Notes under the pieces: generated by a model
Told to the model about the DNA's origin: nothing
What the model saw: the letters and a program-made list of their open reading frames with translations, nothing else
The model's database searches: none
Source of the DNA: Microbacterium sp. TNHR37B
GTDB lineage: Bacteria > Actinomycetota > Actinomycetes > Actinomycetales > Microbacteriaceae
Direction: 5' to 3'
DNA: 64,000 bases
NCBI RefSeq assembly: GCF_001620065.1
Contig: NZ_LQGV01000001.1
Location: 1,054,001-1,118,000, forward strand
Made by a program: the position numbers and the translations under genes
Shown here: positions 9,139-19,797 of the stretch, piece by piece
Layout: each line of letters opens with the position of its first letter
How positions within the stretch are numbered: position 1 is the first letter of the stretch

Positions 9139-10554
9139 CTACCACGCGACGGTCTCCATGTGCTCGGGGACTCGTGCCGGCCAATGCAGCTCTCGCTTGA
9201 TACGCGCACGTAGCGTGTCCGCAGCTCGCGGCTCACCATGAGTGACAAAGACAGCGCGCGGCTGCCCTGCGGGCCGCATCCAGTTGATGAGCTGATCCGC
9301 ATCGGCGTGGGCGGACATCGATTCGATGTGATGCACGTGCGCGCGTATCTGGATGTCCGTCCCGTAGATACGCAGAGTGCGGTCGCCAGCCAGCAGCGCG
9401 GCTCCGCGAGTTCCCCCCGCTTGGTAGCCCGTGATGACGATCGCGTTGTTCGGATCGGGGCCATACGCGCTCAGATGGTGGAGGATGCGTCCGCCCGTGA
9501 GCATGCCGCTCGCCGAGATGATGACCATGGGACCGCCTCGAAGGTTGAGTAACTTCGAATCGTCGACCGACGAGATCAGCGTAGGCAGGCGGTACATCCG
9601 ATCTAGCTCGAGGGCGTCGAGGCGGTGTTCTTCTTCATGCCGCCGGTACGCTTCGATCGCGCTCACTGCCATGGGGCTGTTGACGTAGATCGGGATGCCG
9701 GGGATCTCACCTCTGTCGTGGAGTCGAGACAGATGCAGAAGGACGGTCTCGGTGCGCCCGACGGCGAACGCAGGGATCAGGACCACGCCATTGCGTTTGG
9801 CCGTTCGACGGATGATGTCGCCGAGCATGATCCCTGGATCGCTCTGCTCATGATGGCGGTCGCCGTACGTGCTCTCGGTGACGAGCATGTCCGCGTCCTC
9901 CAGTGGCGCGGGTGGTTGCATGAGCGGATCATCCACCCGCCCGAGGTCTCCGGTGAAGCGGAGTCGCGTCTCCCCGACGTCGAGCGCGATCCCCGCCGCG
10001 CCGAGAATGTGGCCCGCCGTCCGGAGTGTCATCTGCACCCCGCCGGCAACGGGGCGGCGCTCATCGAAAGGAAGAGCGCGGAAATGACTGAGCGCACGTT
10101 CGGCATCGTGCTGTGTGTAGAGCGGCGTCGGCCTCTCGTGAGCCGACCAACCGTGCTTCTTGGCGTGACGCGCCTCCTCTTCGAGCAGGTGAGCGCTGTC
10201 GGGCAGGAGAAGGCGGCTCAGCTCGACGGTACCCTCAGTGGCGTAGATGGGACCATCGAAGCCGTCGCGGACCAGGGCCGGGAGATAGCCGGTGTGATCC
10301 AGGTGAGCGTGGGAGACGATGACAGCATCGATGCTCTCCGGCGCAACGGGGAATGGCATCCGGTTTCGTTCTCGAAGGACTTTGAAGCCCTGGAACAGAC
10401 CACAGTCGACGAGGATTCTTGCGTCGGGGGTCTGCATTAGGTAGCGGGAGCCCGTCACGCTGTCTGCAGCACCGAGGAAGCGAAGCGATGCTCCGTCTCC
10501 TCCTCGGCTCTGCACGCGTGACTCCGGCAGCGGACCCTGAGTGCCCACGATCAC
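9139..10554 (-). CDS. MBL-fold/beta-CASP RNA metallohydrolase-like protein
   Basis: A 471-residue protein with the metallo-beta-lactamase metal motif HAHLDH at residues 82-87, a further FTGDLGR aspartate motif, and a beta-CASP-like insert (TESTYGDRHH, PAFAVGRTE) with C-terminal SAHAD and VTHGE motifs. This is the architecture of the bacterial Ysh1/CPSF-73-like RNA endonucleases. The start is GTG at 10554, which overlaps the stop of the flavodoxin-like gene in a GTGA tetranucleotide, so translation is probably coupled. It converges on ppsA. RNA cleavage is expected from the family; the target is unknown. Co-expression with a flavodoxin-like protein in this island suggests RNA turnover or a redox-linked task under stress. 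Confidence 0.85.
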   Translation of the reverse strand: MIVGTQGPLPESRVQSRGGDGASLRFLGAADSVTGSRYLMQTPDARILVDCGLFQGFKVLRERNRMPFPVAPESIDAVIVSHAHLDHTGYLPALVRDGFDGPIYATEGTVELSRLLLPDSAHLLEEEARHAKKHGWSAHERPTPLYTQHDAERALSHFRALPFDERRPVAGGVQMTLRTAGHILGAAGIALDVGETRLRFTGDLGRVDDPLMQPPAPLEDADMLVTESTYGDRHHEQSDPGIMLGDIIRRTAKRNGVVLIPAFAVGRTETVLLHLSRLHDRGEIPGIPIYVNSPMAVSAIEAYRRHEEEHRLDALELDRMYRLPTLISSVDDSKLLNLRGGPMVIISASGMLTGGRILHHLSAYGPDPNNAIVITGYQAGGTRGAALLAGDRTLRIYGTDIQIRAHVHHIESMSAHADADQLINWMRPAGQPRAVFVTHGEPRAADTLRARIKRELHWPARVPEHMETVAW

Positions 10555-11096
10555 ACCCGCGTGCCAAGACGAGCGGCGAGGCTTGCCCCCCAGGCACGTG
10601 CGTCATCGGCTTCGTTCGGCAGGAGCTGACTGGATTTGTCTACGAGGAAGCTGTGCGGTTCGTCTATCGCACGTGAGCCCAGCTTGGTCAAACGACGGTC
10701 GATCGCGACGGCCGCGGACCCGGTGAAGATGCGCGGCATGTCCGCGCGCGTGTCGAATGCAGCGTGGCGAATGATCCAGGTCGGTTGCGATTTCAGCCAT
10801 TCGCGTATGCCTCCGCCGCTTGCCGGCTCAAGGTGGAGGTGCTGGCGATCGTGAAGAGCCCAGCGAGCCGCCTCGGTTCGCGACTCAGGGCGACTGAGCC
10901 CGTGAGCATGAGTGGGAGCGCCGACGATCACTATGTCGTCGTCCACACCGGTCTCGCCGAGATCCCCGATAGCGACCACCCGCGCCGCGACGGCGTCTCC
11001 CATCCCGGTGGCGATCGCTTCGGCGATCTGCCGGGTGGCGCCGAACATCGATTCGTAGACGACGAGGACGCGCTGACTCGATGTGTACCCATTCAT
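10551..11096 (-). CDS. Flavodoxin-like protein
   Basis: A 181-residue protein beginning RVLVVYESMFGATRQIAEAI. The SMFGATR loop matches the FMN-phosphate-binding loop of flavodoxins, and VGAPTHAHGLSRP matches the second flavin loop. The start is ATG at 11096 with GGAGGAG just upstream. It is the first gene of a two-gene unit with the metallohydrolase-like gene, coupled by a GTGA overlap. Box 3 lies 85 nt upstream. It is probably an electron-transfer or flavin-binding stress protein. The middle section (about residues 65-105) carries an extended Arg/His-rich loop unlike short-chain flavodoxins. Confidence 0.82.
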   Translation of the reverse strand: MNGYTSSQRVLVVYESMFGATRQIAEAIATGMGDAVAARVVAIGDLGETGVDDDIVIVGAPTHAHGLSRPESRTEAARWALHDRQHLHLEPASGGGIREWLKSQPTWIIRHAAFDTRADMPRIFTGSAAVAIDRRLTKLGSRAIDEPHSFLVDKSSQLLPNEADDARAWGASLAARLGTRV

Positions 11097-11180
11097 GATC
11101 ACTCCTCCGCCGTCGCCTTGCAGGTCACTCCTGTCACAGTGCCTCATCGCCATAAGACACCCGCCTTCGGGACAGGCGGA

Positions 11181-11193
11181 GGCCGAAAGTCCC
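11181..11193 (-). promoter_or_regulatory. Island box 3 (GGGACTTTCGGCC) toward the flavodoxin operon
   Basis: The minus strand reads GGGACTTTCGGCC. It sits 85 nt upstream of the flavodoxin-like start in the 186-nt divergent region, back-to-back with box 4, whose start is 24 nt away. The pair would allow one regulator to control both divergent units. Confidence 0.55.
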
Positions 11194-11204
11194 GTCGAGC
11201 GCAT

Positions 11205-11218
11205 GGGACCTTCGACCC
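11205..11218 (+). promoter_or_regulatory. Island box 4 (GGGACCTTCGACCC) upstream of the universal stress gene
   Basis: GGGACCTTCGACCC, 65 nt before the universal stress protein ATG. It is one base different from box 2, and is followed by a C run. Part of the motif set at 4619, 6589, 11181 and 13009. Confidence 0.6.
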
Positions 11219-11282
11219 CCGCCACCGCATCCCTCCCGCATACGTTCAGGGGAAAGATCTGGGGATTCGCGAAGGGCGGCAC

Positions 11283-12125
11283 ATGGTGGAGCGCATTCTT
11301 CTCGGCTATGACGGGACACCCGCAGCCGTCTCTGCGTTGCACTGGGTCGCGGCGCGCGCCGCACGCGAGGTTGCGGCGGTCGACGTCGTCACCGTGCTCT
11401 CCCGGTTCACACGCGAGCGCAAGCTCGCACTCGAGCAGCTCAATGACGCAGAGATGTATTTGCGCGAGAACGCGCCCGGGGTCGGTGTCGAGTTGCACCG
11501 TCTGGAAGGCGGAGTGATCGAATCGCTGTCGGGCATGCCCGACTCCGATCTTGTCGTCGTCGGGGTCAACACCGGACACGTGGTACACGCGATCGCGGCG
11601 GGTGCTCTGCCCCTGCGGATCATCACCACCTCGCGGTCGCCGGTCGTCCTCGTCCCCTCCGGTGGAGTAGACACAACCGCGCCCGTGACGGTGGGCTTCT
11701 CGCCCGATGGCTCTTCGAGCCGCGCCATCGCTTTCGCCGCAGACGAAGCCGACGCTGCGGGCCTTCCTCTCCGTCTTGTGTATGCGTCGCAGGTGGCGTT
11801 GCCGACCAGTCCTGGACGTGTGGCGCTGCGGGTCAACGCCGAGGAGGAGGTGGCCACCCACCACAACGCACTCCACATCGCGAGCGCTACTGTCGTCGGG
11901 ACCCACCCGCACGTTGAGGTCAGCGGCGAGGTTGTGCAGGACGAACCTGCTGCAGCATTGCTGCGATACGCGCTGCGTTCATCGCTCGTCGTGATAGGTA
12001 CGCACAGGCAGCGCATGGTGGACGGCCTCGTCGGCGGCTCCGTCGCACATCGCCTGCTCTGGCGGATCACGTGCCCCCTCGCAGTGGTGGGGGCGATCCC
12101 ACCTGCGGACAGCGATGACCGATGA
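11283..12125 (+). CDS. Tandem-domain universal stress protein
   Basis: A 280-residue protein with two UspA folds. Domain 1 begins ERILLGYDGTPAAVSAL and ends SRSPVVLVPSG; domain 2 begins TVGFSPDGSSSRAIAFA and ends with GTHRQRMVDGLVGGSVAHRL, which fits the ATP-binding G-2x-G-9x-G(S/T) pattern. Domain 1 lacks a clean copy of that pattern. The ATG at 11283 follows AAGGGCGG. Double-domain USPs are hallmark members of the mycobacterial DosR regulon, and the box at 11205 supports similar control here. It converges on the response-regulator gene. The 150 nt between them shows no clear terminator. Confidence 0.9.
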   Translation: MVERILLGYDGTPAAVSALHWVAARAAREVAAVDVVTVLSRFTRERKLALEQLNDAEMYLRENAPGVGVELHRLEGGVIESLSGMPDSDLVVVGVNTGHVVHAIAAGALPLRIITTSRSPVVLVPSGGVDTTAPVTVGFSPDGSSSRAIAFAADEADAAGLPLRLVYASQVALPTSPGRVALRVNAEEEVATHHNALHIASATVVGTHPHVEVSGEVVQDEPAAALLRYALRSSLVVIGTHRQRMVDGLVGGSVAHRLLWRITCPLAVVGAIPPADSDDR

Positions 12126-12275
12126 AACCAATGACCCGCATCACGTTGCTGGGCGCCACGCTATCGCGGTGGTCACCGCCCCTGCGGATGAGGGGCGACC
12201 TGTTCCCCGAGAGCCGCCCGGACAGGGTCGAGTTAGGCGTCGACCCGGCCGCGGTCGGGCGTTGATCCGTTGCCG

Positions 12276-12911
12276 TCAGTCTCGCGGATGCTCGATCTGG
12301 AAGATGACCGCCTGGGTCCGCCGCTCCAAGCCGAGCTTGCTGAGGAGAGACGAGACGTAGTTCTTGACCGTCTTCTCGGCGATCCCGAGGCACTCGCCGA
12401 TCTGCCGGTTGGTCAGCCCATCCGCGATGAGGCGAAGAATCTGACGCTCGCGAAGACCCAGGGCGCCCATCCGCGGGTCGTTGTCGTCCGCGCGCTGCCG
12501 GAGACTCTCGGTCGCTCGATGCACGACCGACGGACTCATTGCGGACCTGCCCTGAGCAACAGCTCGCACAGCAGACACAAGACGGGTCCCATCGACGTTC
12601 TTCAGGGCGTATCCGGCGGCGCCAGCAAGCACTGAGGCATTCACGGCCTCGTCGTCGTCGTAGGCCGTGAGCATCATGCAGGCGACTTCCGGAGCCCGCG
12701 AACGTATATCTCGGCACAGATCGATACCACTACCATCGGGCAGTCTCACGTCGATCACAGCGACGTGAGGTGCGGTGGCCTCGATCCGTCTGAGGGCGTG
12801 ATGGATCGTGGCGGCCTCGCCGACGACCTCCATGTCGCGCTGCGCGTCCAGGAGGTCCGACAGCCCTCGACGCACAATCTCGTGATCGTCGACCAGGAAG
12901 ACCTTGATCAT
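12276..12911 (-). CDS. NarL/DosR-family response regulator
   Basis: A 211-residue regulator. Residues 1-120 form a receiver domain (VFLVDDHEIVRRGL; phospho-acceptor Asp54 in DVRLPDGSG), and residues about 145-205 a LuxR-type helix-turn-helix (LGLRERQILRLIADGLTNRQ, then AEKTVKNYVSSLLSKL). The length is close to that of DosR. ATG at 12911 has AAAAGGA upstream. The DosS-like kinase at 4873 is the evident partner although the genes are separated by about 5.7 kb. It is probably the protein that binds the GGGACC boxes, and three palindromic sites at 12974-13022 in its own upstream region suggest autoregulation; both are inference. Confidence 0.9.
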   Translation of the reverse strand: MIKVFLVDDHEIVRRGLSDLLDAQRDMEVVGEAATIHHALRRIEATAPHVAVIDVRLPDGSGIDLCRDIRSRAPEVACMMLTAYDDDEAVNASVLAGAAGYALKNVDGTRLVSAVRAVAQGRSAMSPSVVHRATESLRQRADDNDPRMGALGLRERQILRLIADGLTNRQIGECLGIAEKTVKNYVSSLLSKLGLERRTQAVIFQIEHPRD

Positions 12912-12973
12912 CTCGGTCCTTTTCGATCGGTGTAAGTGGGCCCTGCGCTCAGCGTAGGAGGACACCGACCGCA

Positions 12974-13022
12974 GGGCCAGGTAGTGCCCAGGGCTACGTG
13001 GTGCCCACGGGACCTTCGGTCT
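12974..13022 (+). promoter_or_regulatory. Island box 5 plus two phased GGGC-N8-GCCC palindromes
   Basis: Three sites in a row at about 17-bp steps: GGGCCAGGTAGTGCCC (12974-12989), GGGCTACGTGGTGCCC (12991-13006) and GGGACCTTCGGTCT (13009-13022). The first two agree at 13 of 16 positions. The cluster lies between the divergent response-regulator and pyridoxamine-oxidase-fold genes, 53 nt before the latter's ATG. Confidence 0.55.
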
Positions 13023-13074
13023 ATCGGTACGACCGCGAGAGTGCTGCGATGGAGGGACATGAGAGGACGCCACC

Positions 13075-13602
13075 ATGACTACTCAATCGCCGAGCACCCA
13101 CCTCGAAACCGCTGAATGCTGGACACTCCTCGAACGCCGAAGCGTGGGGCGGCTCGCAATGACAGATGCGGAAGGCGCTCCCGACATCTTCCCTGTCAAC
13201 TTCGTGACGTTCGAGGGCGCCGTCTTCATTCGCACCGCGGCAGACATCAAGGACGTGCAGCTGACGACTCGCCCCAGCGTGGCATTCGAGGTTGATGGGC
13301 ACGATGACGCGGGTTGGTGGAGCGTCGTGATCCGCGGCACAGCCGCACAAGCGACGGATCCGGTCGAACTCGAGCGAAGCGGGGTGCGCCGGCTCTCTAC
13401 TGCCAGTCCCCGGCGTAAGCCGCACGTCTTGAAGATCACCGCGGCCGCGGTGACCGGACGTCGCTTCGCCAACCACGACGACCAGCCCACCCGCCCGACT
13501 CAGACCCGTCATGGTGCCACGCCCGCAGATCCACACCTCATGAAGAGCGCGACACGCCCCACCCCGATCCCGTCACTGCCACCCTTGACCGATCATCCGT
13601 GA
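13075..13602 (+). CDS. Pyridoxamine 5'-phosphate oxidase-fold flavin-binding protein
   Basis: A 175-residue protein. The segment ECWTLLERRSVGRLAM, followed by PDIFPVNFVTFEGAVFIRTA and PSVAFEVDGHD, is the split-barrel FMN-binding fold of the pyridoxamine oxidase/nitroreductase-like proteins. The last 40 residues are Pro/Thr-rich and probably disordered. The true substrate is not indicated; relatives bind FMN, F420 or haem. The nearby GGGACCTTCGGTCT box and location beside the response regulator suggest it belongs to the same stress regulon. Confidence 0.82.
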   Translation: MTTQSPSTHLETAECWTLLERRSVGRLAMTDAEGAPDIFPVNFVTFEGAVFIRTAADIKDVQLTTRPSVAFEVDGHDDAGWWSVVIRGTAAQATDPVELERSGVRRLSTASPRRKPHVLKITAAAVTGRRFANHDDQPTRPTQTRHGATPADPHLMKSATRPTPIPSLPPLTDHP

Positions 13603-13678
13603 CTCATCAGGTGAGGACCGCACCGCCCGCCGGTCGCCGCGTGAGCGCGAACACGCTCTGCGTCTCCCCGCCGTGTGA

Positions 13679-13697
13679 CGCGAGACGACATCTCGCG
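13679..13697. terminator. Possible hairpin between convergent genes
   Basis: CGCGAGA-CGACA-TCTCGCG forms a 7-bp stem in the 169-nt gap between the convergent split-barrel gene and nrdF. There is no T tract, so termination activity is uncertain. Nothing else is evident in this gap. Confidence 0.3.
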
Positions 13698-13771
13698 ACA
13701 ACTCGATCAGCACCGCCGAAGCTTCGTGCCGCCGGTGAGCCTCAGCGTCACTCCAACTGCACAGGAAGCTC

Positions 13772-16939
<3,168 letters not shown>

Positions 16940-16958
<19 letters not shown>

Positions 16959-17371
16959 CGTTCCAATCCGTCGGTCACCCGATCGACGTCGTCCTGCGTG
17001 CCGAACAGTTCCAGCTTGTACAGGTGCGGCACGCGGCACTTGCGGCTGATGATGTCTCCGGCGCGACAGAAGTCGTCGCCGAAGTTGGTGTTGCCTGCGG
17101 AGATCACTCCTCGGAGCAGGTTCCTGTTGGCCTCGTCGTTGAGGAAACGGATCACCTGTTTGGGAACGGCGCCCTTCTCCACGCCCCTCCCCTGTCCCCC
17201 GCCGTAGGTGGGGGTGACCAGCACGAACGGCTGGTCGACCACGAGGGCCGGGTCGGACGGGTAGAGGGGAATGCGGAGCGCCGGCATCCCGAGCTTCTCG
17301 ATGAAACGCGCCGTGTTGCCCGACACACTCGAGAAGTAGACGAGCAGCGGCGCGTGGGTTGCTGTCAGCAT
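16940..17371 (-). CDS. nrdI: Ribonucleotide reductase assembly flavoprotein NrdI
   Basis: A 143-residue flavodoxin-like protein with the FMN loop [11 protein letters not shown] and TPTYGGGQG, plus the NTNFGDDFC stretch typical of NrdI. It supplies oxidant for assembling the NrdF manganese cofactor. It lies 18 nt after nrdH and overlaps nrdE. Confidence 0.96.
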
Positions 17372-17389
17372 CTCAGCGCCGCCCCCGCC

Positions 17390-17623
17390 TCATGCCAGCC
17401 GCGAAGCCAGCTCGTCGATCTTGTCGGGACGGAAGCCCGACCAGTGGTCTTCGTCGGTCACGACGACCGGCGCCTGGAGGTAGCCGAGCGACTTGACGTG
17501 CTCGAGGGCTGCCGGGTCCTCGGACAGGTCGAGGATCTCGTAATCGATGCCCTTGGAGTCGAGCGCGCGGTAGGTCGCGTTGCACTGCACGCAGGACGGC
17601 TTCGTGTAGACCGTGATCGCCAT
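17390..17623 (-). CDS. nrdH: Glutaredoxin-like protein NrdH
   Basis: A 77-residue redoxin with the NrdH active site CVQC (residues 11-14 in TKPSCVQCNAT) and the WSGFRPDKI C-terminal signature. It reduces NrdE using thioredoxin reductase as donor. First gene of nrdHIEF. Confidence 0.96.
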   Translation of the reverse strand: MAITVYTKPSCVQCNATYRALDSKGIDYEILDLSEDPAALEHVKSLGYLQAPVVVTDEDHWSGFRPDKIDELASRLA

Positions 17624-17684
17624 GGTGACCCGTTCTTCCTCTCAAAAATCATGGTGTCGTCGGCGGGGAGCCCGCCGGGAGTCC

Positions 17685-17700
17685 AATACTACATATGGGG
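17685..17700 (-). promoter_or_regulatory. Possible NrdR-like box upstream of nrdH
   Basis: AATACTACATATGGGG, with the palindromic core CATATG, lies 62 nt before nrdH and resembles one half of the NrdR box pattern (acaCwAtATaTwGtgt). I could not find a convincing second box at the expected spacing. The match is partial. Confidence 0.35.
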
Positions 17701-17747
17701 ACGGACATCGGGGGCAACCACAAGGGATAGTAGTTACATCCGTGTAG

Positions 17748-17876
17748 TTTTCCACCGCTCTCCCCTGGTTCAACACAGGTTGTCCACCGATTCATCCACA
17801 GGCTGCGGCGTGTCGCCGAACCTGGAAAACGCCTGAATCACCGGCCTTTTCAGCGGCCCCGTCGGATCTGTCCACA
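17748..17876 (+). promoter_or_regulatory. Cluster of near-DnaA-box 9-mers upstream of nrdHIEF
   Basis: In the 351-nt divergent gap between nrdH and an MFS gene there are TTTTCCACC (17748), TTGTCCACC (17780), TCATCCACA (17792) and CTGTCCACA (17868). The actinobacterial DnaA box is TTGTCCACA; the last three each differ from TTGTCCACA or TTATCCACA by about one base. The rest of the gap holds the nrd promoter and leader and the MFS promoter; no gene is seen. Confidence 0.35.
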
Positions 17877-17974
17877 GGCTGGACGCTACGACGGGCCCCC
17901 GACATCGGATCCGCCTGTGGAATGCACGCCCCGGCGTGTCGCGGCGTGTCCCCCCGGGTCGCTAGCGTGGAGGG

Positions 17975-19183
17975 GTGGCCGCCTACCGGGATCTCCTTCG
18001 CACTCCGGGGGTCGCGCGCATCATCGCGGCGCAGCTGACCGCCCGCTTCCCCAACGGCATGACGAGCCTGGCGATCCTCCTCCACGTGGAGCAGACCACC
18101 GGTTCGTACGGAGCGGCGGGGCTCGTCCTGGCCGCGGCCTCCATCGGCCAGGCGGTGGCGGGGCCGGTCACCAGCCGGTGGATGGGCGTGTGGGGCATGC
18201 GGCGCGTGCTCACGCTCACGACGGCCGTGTGCGCCACCGCGATCCTCGTGCTGGCGCTCGCGCCGATGCCGCTGTTCGGCTCCATGTTCTTCGGGCTGGT
18301 CGCGGGCCTGTCGACACCGCCGGTGCAGTCCGCCGTCCGCACGATCTATCCGAAGATCGTCAACTCACGCCAGCTGACGCCACTGTTCTCCCTCGACGCC
18401 AGCTTGCAGGAGATCATCTGGATCCTCGCGCCCGTGCTGATCACGATCGTCGCGACCCAGGCCGGCACCGTGGTGGGGCTGCTCCTGATCGTGGCGTTCC
18501 TCGTGGGCGGCGGCGCGTGGTTCATCCTCTCCCCCGAAGTCGGCCGCGTGCGCATCCCGCGCAGCCGCCGCGCGTTCGGGAAGGTGCTCGCCAAGCCCGT
18601 CGTCCTCCTGGCCACGGTCACCGGCTTCCTGCTGATCGGCGCGTGCGCGGCGGTGGAGGCCGGGGTCGTCGCCACCTTCGGACACGGCGGGCTCGACGCG
18701 GGCATCGTCCTCGCCATCTTCTCGCTCGGAAGCCTCGCCGGGGGCCTGTCGTTCGGACACATCCCGATCGGGCGGTGGGCGATGGCGCGGCGGCTGACCG
18801 TCGTGGCGGTGGGACTGACCGCGACGGTGTTCCTCCTCGCCTCGTTCTGGGGGCTGAGCGCGTCGCTCTTCCTCGCCGGGATCGGGATCGCCCCGGCGCT
18901 GGCCGTGATGTTCGCCATGACGAGCGCGAGCGTCAAGTTCAGCGAGACGGCCGAGGCGTACGGCTGGATCGGCACGGGGCAGCTGATCGGGGCGGCCGCC
19001 GGGTCGGCCGCCGCGGGCTTCCTCATCGACGGCGTCGGCCCGGTCGGTGCGTATTGGGCTGCCGCGGCCTTCGCCATCGTCGGCGCGCTGGTCGCGATCG
19101 CGTGCGTCCGCGGCTTCCCCGACCTCCGGGGACGCGACGCCAGCCCCATCCCCGACACCGAACCGGTGCCCACGATCACCTGA
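17975..19183 (+). CDS. Major facilitator superfamily transporter
   Basis: A 402-residue integral membrane protein with about 12 hydrophobic segments. The region after helix 2 (GPVTSRWMGVWGMRRV) corresponds to the MFS loop 2-3 motif. Substrate is not indicated. Start is GTG at 17975 immediately after GGAGGG, possibly a weak or leaderless start. It shares the upstream gap with nrdH. Drug or metabolite efflux is the usual role of this size class. Confidence 0.82.
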   Translation: MAAYRDLLRTPGVARIIAAQLTARFPNGMTSLAILLHVEQTTGSYGAAGLVLAAASIGQAVAGPVTSRWMGVWGMRRVLTLTTAVCATAILVLALAPMPLFGSMFFGLVAGLSTPPVQSAVRTIYPKIVNSRQLTPLFSLDASLQEIIWILAPVLITIVATQAGTVVGLLLIVAFLVGGGAWFILSPEVGRVRIPRSRRAFGKVLAKPVVLLATVTGFLLIGACAAVEAGVVATFGHGGLDAGIVLAIFSLGSLAGGLSFGHIPIGRWAMARRLTVVAVGLTATVFLLASFWGLSASLFLAGIGIAPALAVMFAMTSASVKFSETAEAYGWIGTGQLIGAAAGSAAAGFLIDGVGPVGAYWAAAAFAIVGALVAIACVRGFPDLRGRDASPIPDTEPVPTIT

Positions 19184-19221
19184 TCCACGGCCGCGCGTGC
19201 GGGCGACGGCGGCTCGACGGT

Positions 19222-19304
19222 GCACAACGGCGGATCCACAGCCCGACACGCCGTGCCTCGTTCACGACACGCCGGTTCAGGCGCCGACGACTCCGCCGTT
19301 GTGC
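19222..19304. repeat. 83-bp inverted-repeat element, copy 1
   Basis: Bounded by GCACAACGGCGGA (19222-19234) and its exact reverse complement (19292-19304). The interior contains CGACACGCCG twice in direct orientation. Located in the gap between convergent MFS and the 134-residue gene. A second element with identical ends and identical length is at 20988. Confidence 0.8.
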
Positions 19305-19335
19305 TCCCGGGTCCGACCTCGTCAGCGCCGCGCAG

Positions 19336-19740
19336 TCACTCGATCCGGCGCAGCACCGAGAGCACCGCGAGCGCGTACGCGTCCTCGGGCTGCGGATGCT
19401 CGAACGACTCGGCCCGCCCGGCGAACTCGATGTCCACGACGTGGGTGTCGCTCTCCCGCCTCAGCGCCCGGAACGCACCGCGCAACAGCTCGCGGAGCTG
19501 ATCCTCTCGCGGCAGCCACAACGCGTCGTCGAGCGCCACGGAGTCCAGCGCCCACTCGGTGGTGCCGTTGAAGGCGAGGATCGTGCCGGTGGGATAGGAG
19601 CGGGGTTCGATCGTCATCTCACTGACGGTGAAGACATCCGCCTCGAACTCCGGTTCGTCCAGCTGGAACCGGTCACCCGACCGGGGACGCCACACGAGCC
19701 CGGCGTCGCGGAGCGCGAGAGCGAGGTCTGTCGAGATCAT
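19336..19740 (-). CDS. Conserved protein of unknown function
   Basis: A 134-residue protein with no signal peptide or membrane segment. Notable stretches are DVFTVSEMTIEPR, TILAFNGTTEWALDSV and LWLPREDQLRELL, which look like a conserved actinobacterial family that I recall without a reliable function. ATG at 19740 is chosen because the divergent acyl-CoA dehydrogenase begins 58 nt away; the open frame continues upstream through that gene and cannot all be real. Confidence 0.75.
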   Translation of the reverse strand: MISTDLALALRDAGLVWRPRSGDRFQLDEPEFEADVFTVSEMTIEPRSYPTGTILAFNGTTEWALDSVALDDALWLPREDQLRELLRGAFRALRRESDTHVVDIEFAGRAESFEHPQPEDAYALAVLSVLRRIE

Positions 19741-19797
19741 GCGCCCATCCTCCCCCGAACGAGCCCGCACCGGGCGCGGCAGAGGGACAATGGAGCG

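Noticed and set aside
17718..17745. Second NrdR box in the nrdH promoter
   Set aside because: AGTAGTTACATCCGTGTAG is too degenerate and at the wrong distance from the first site.
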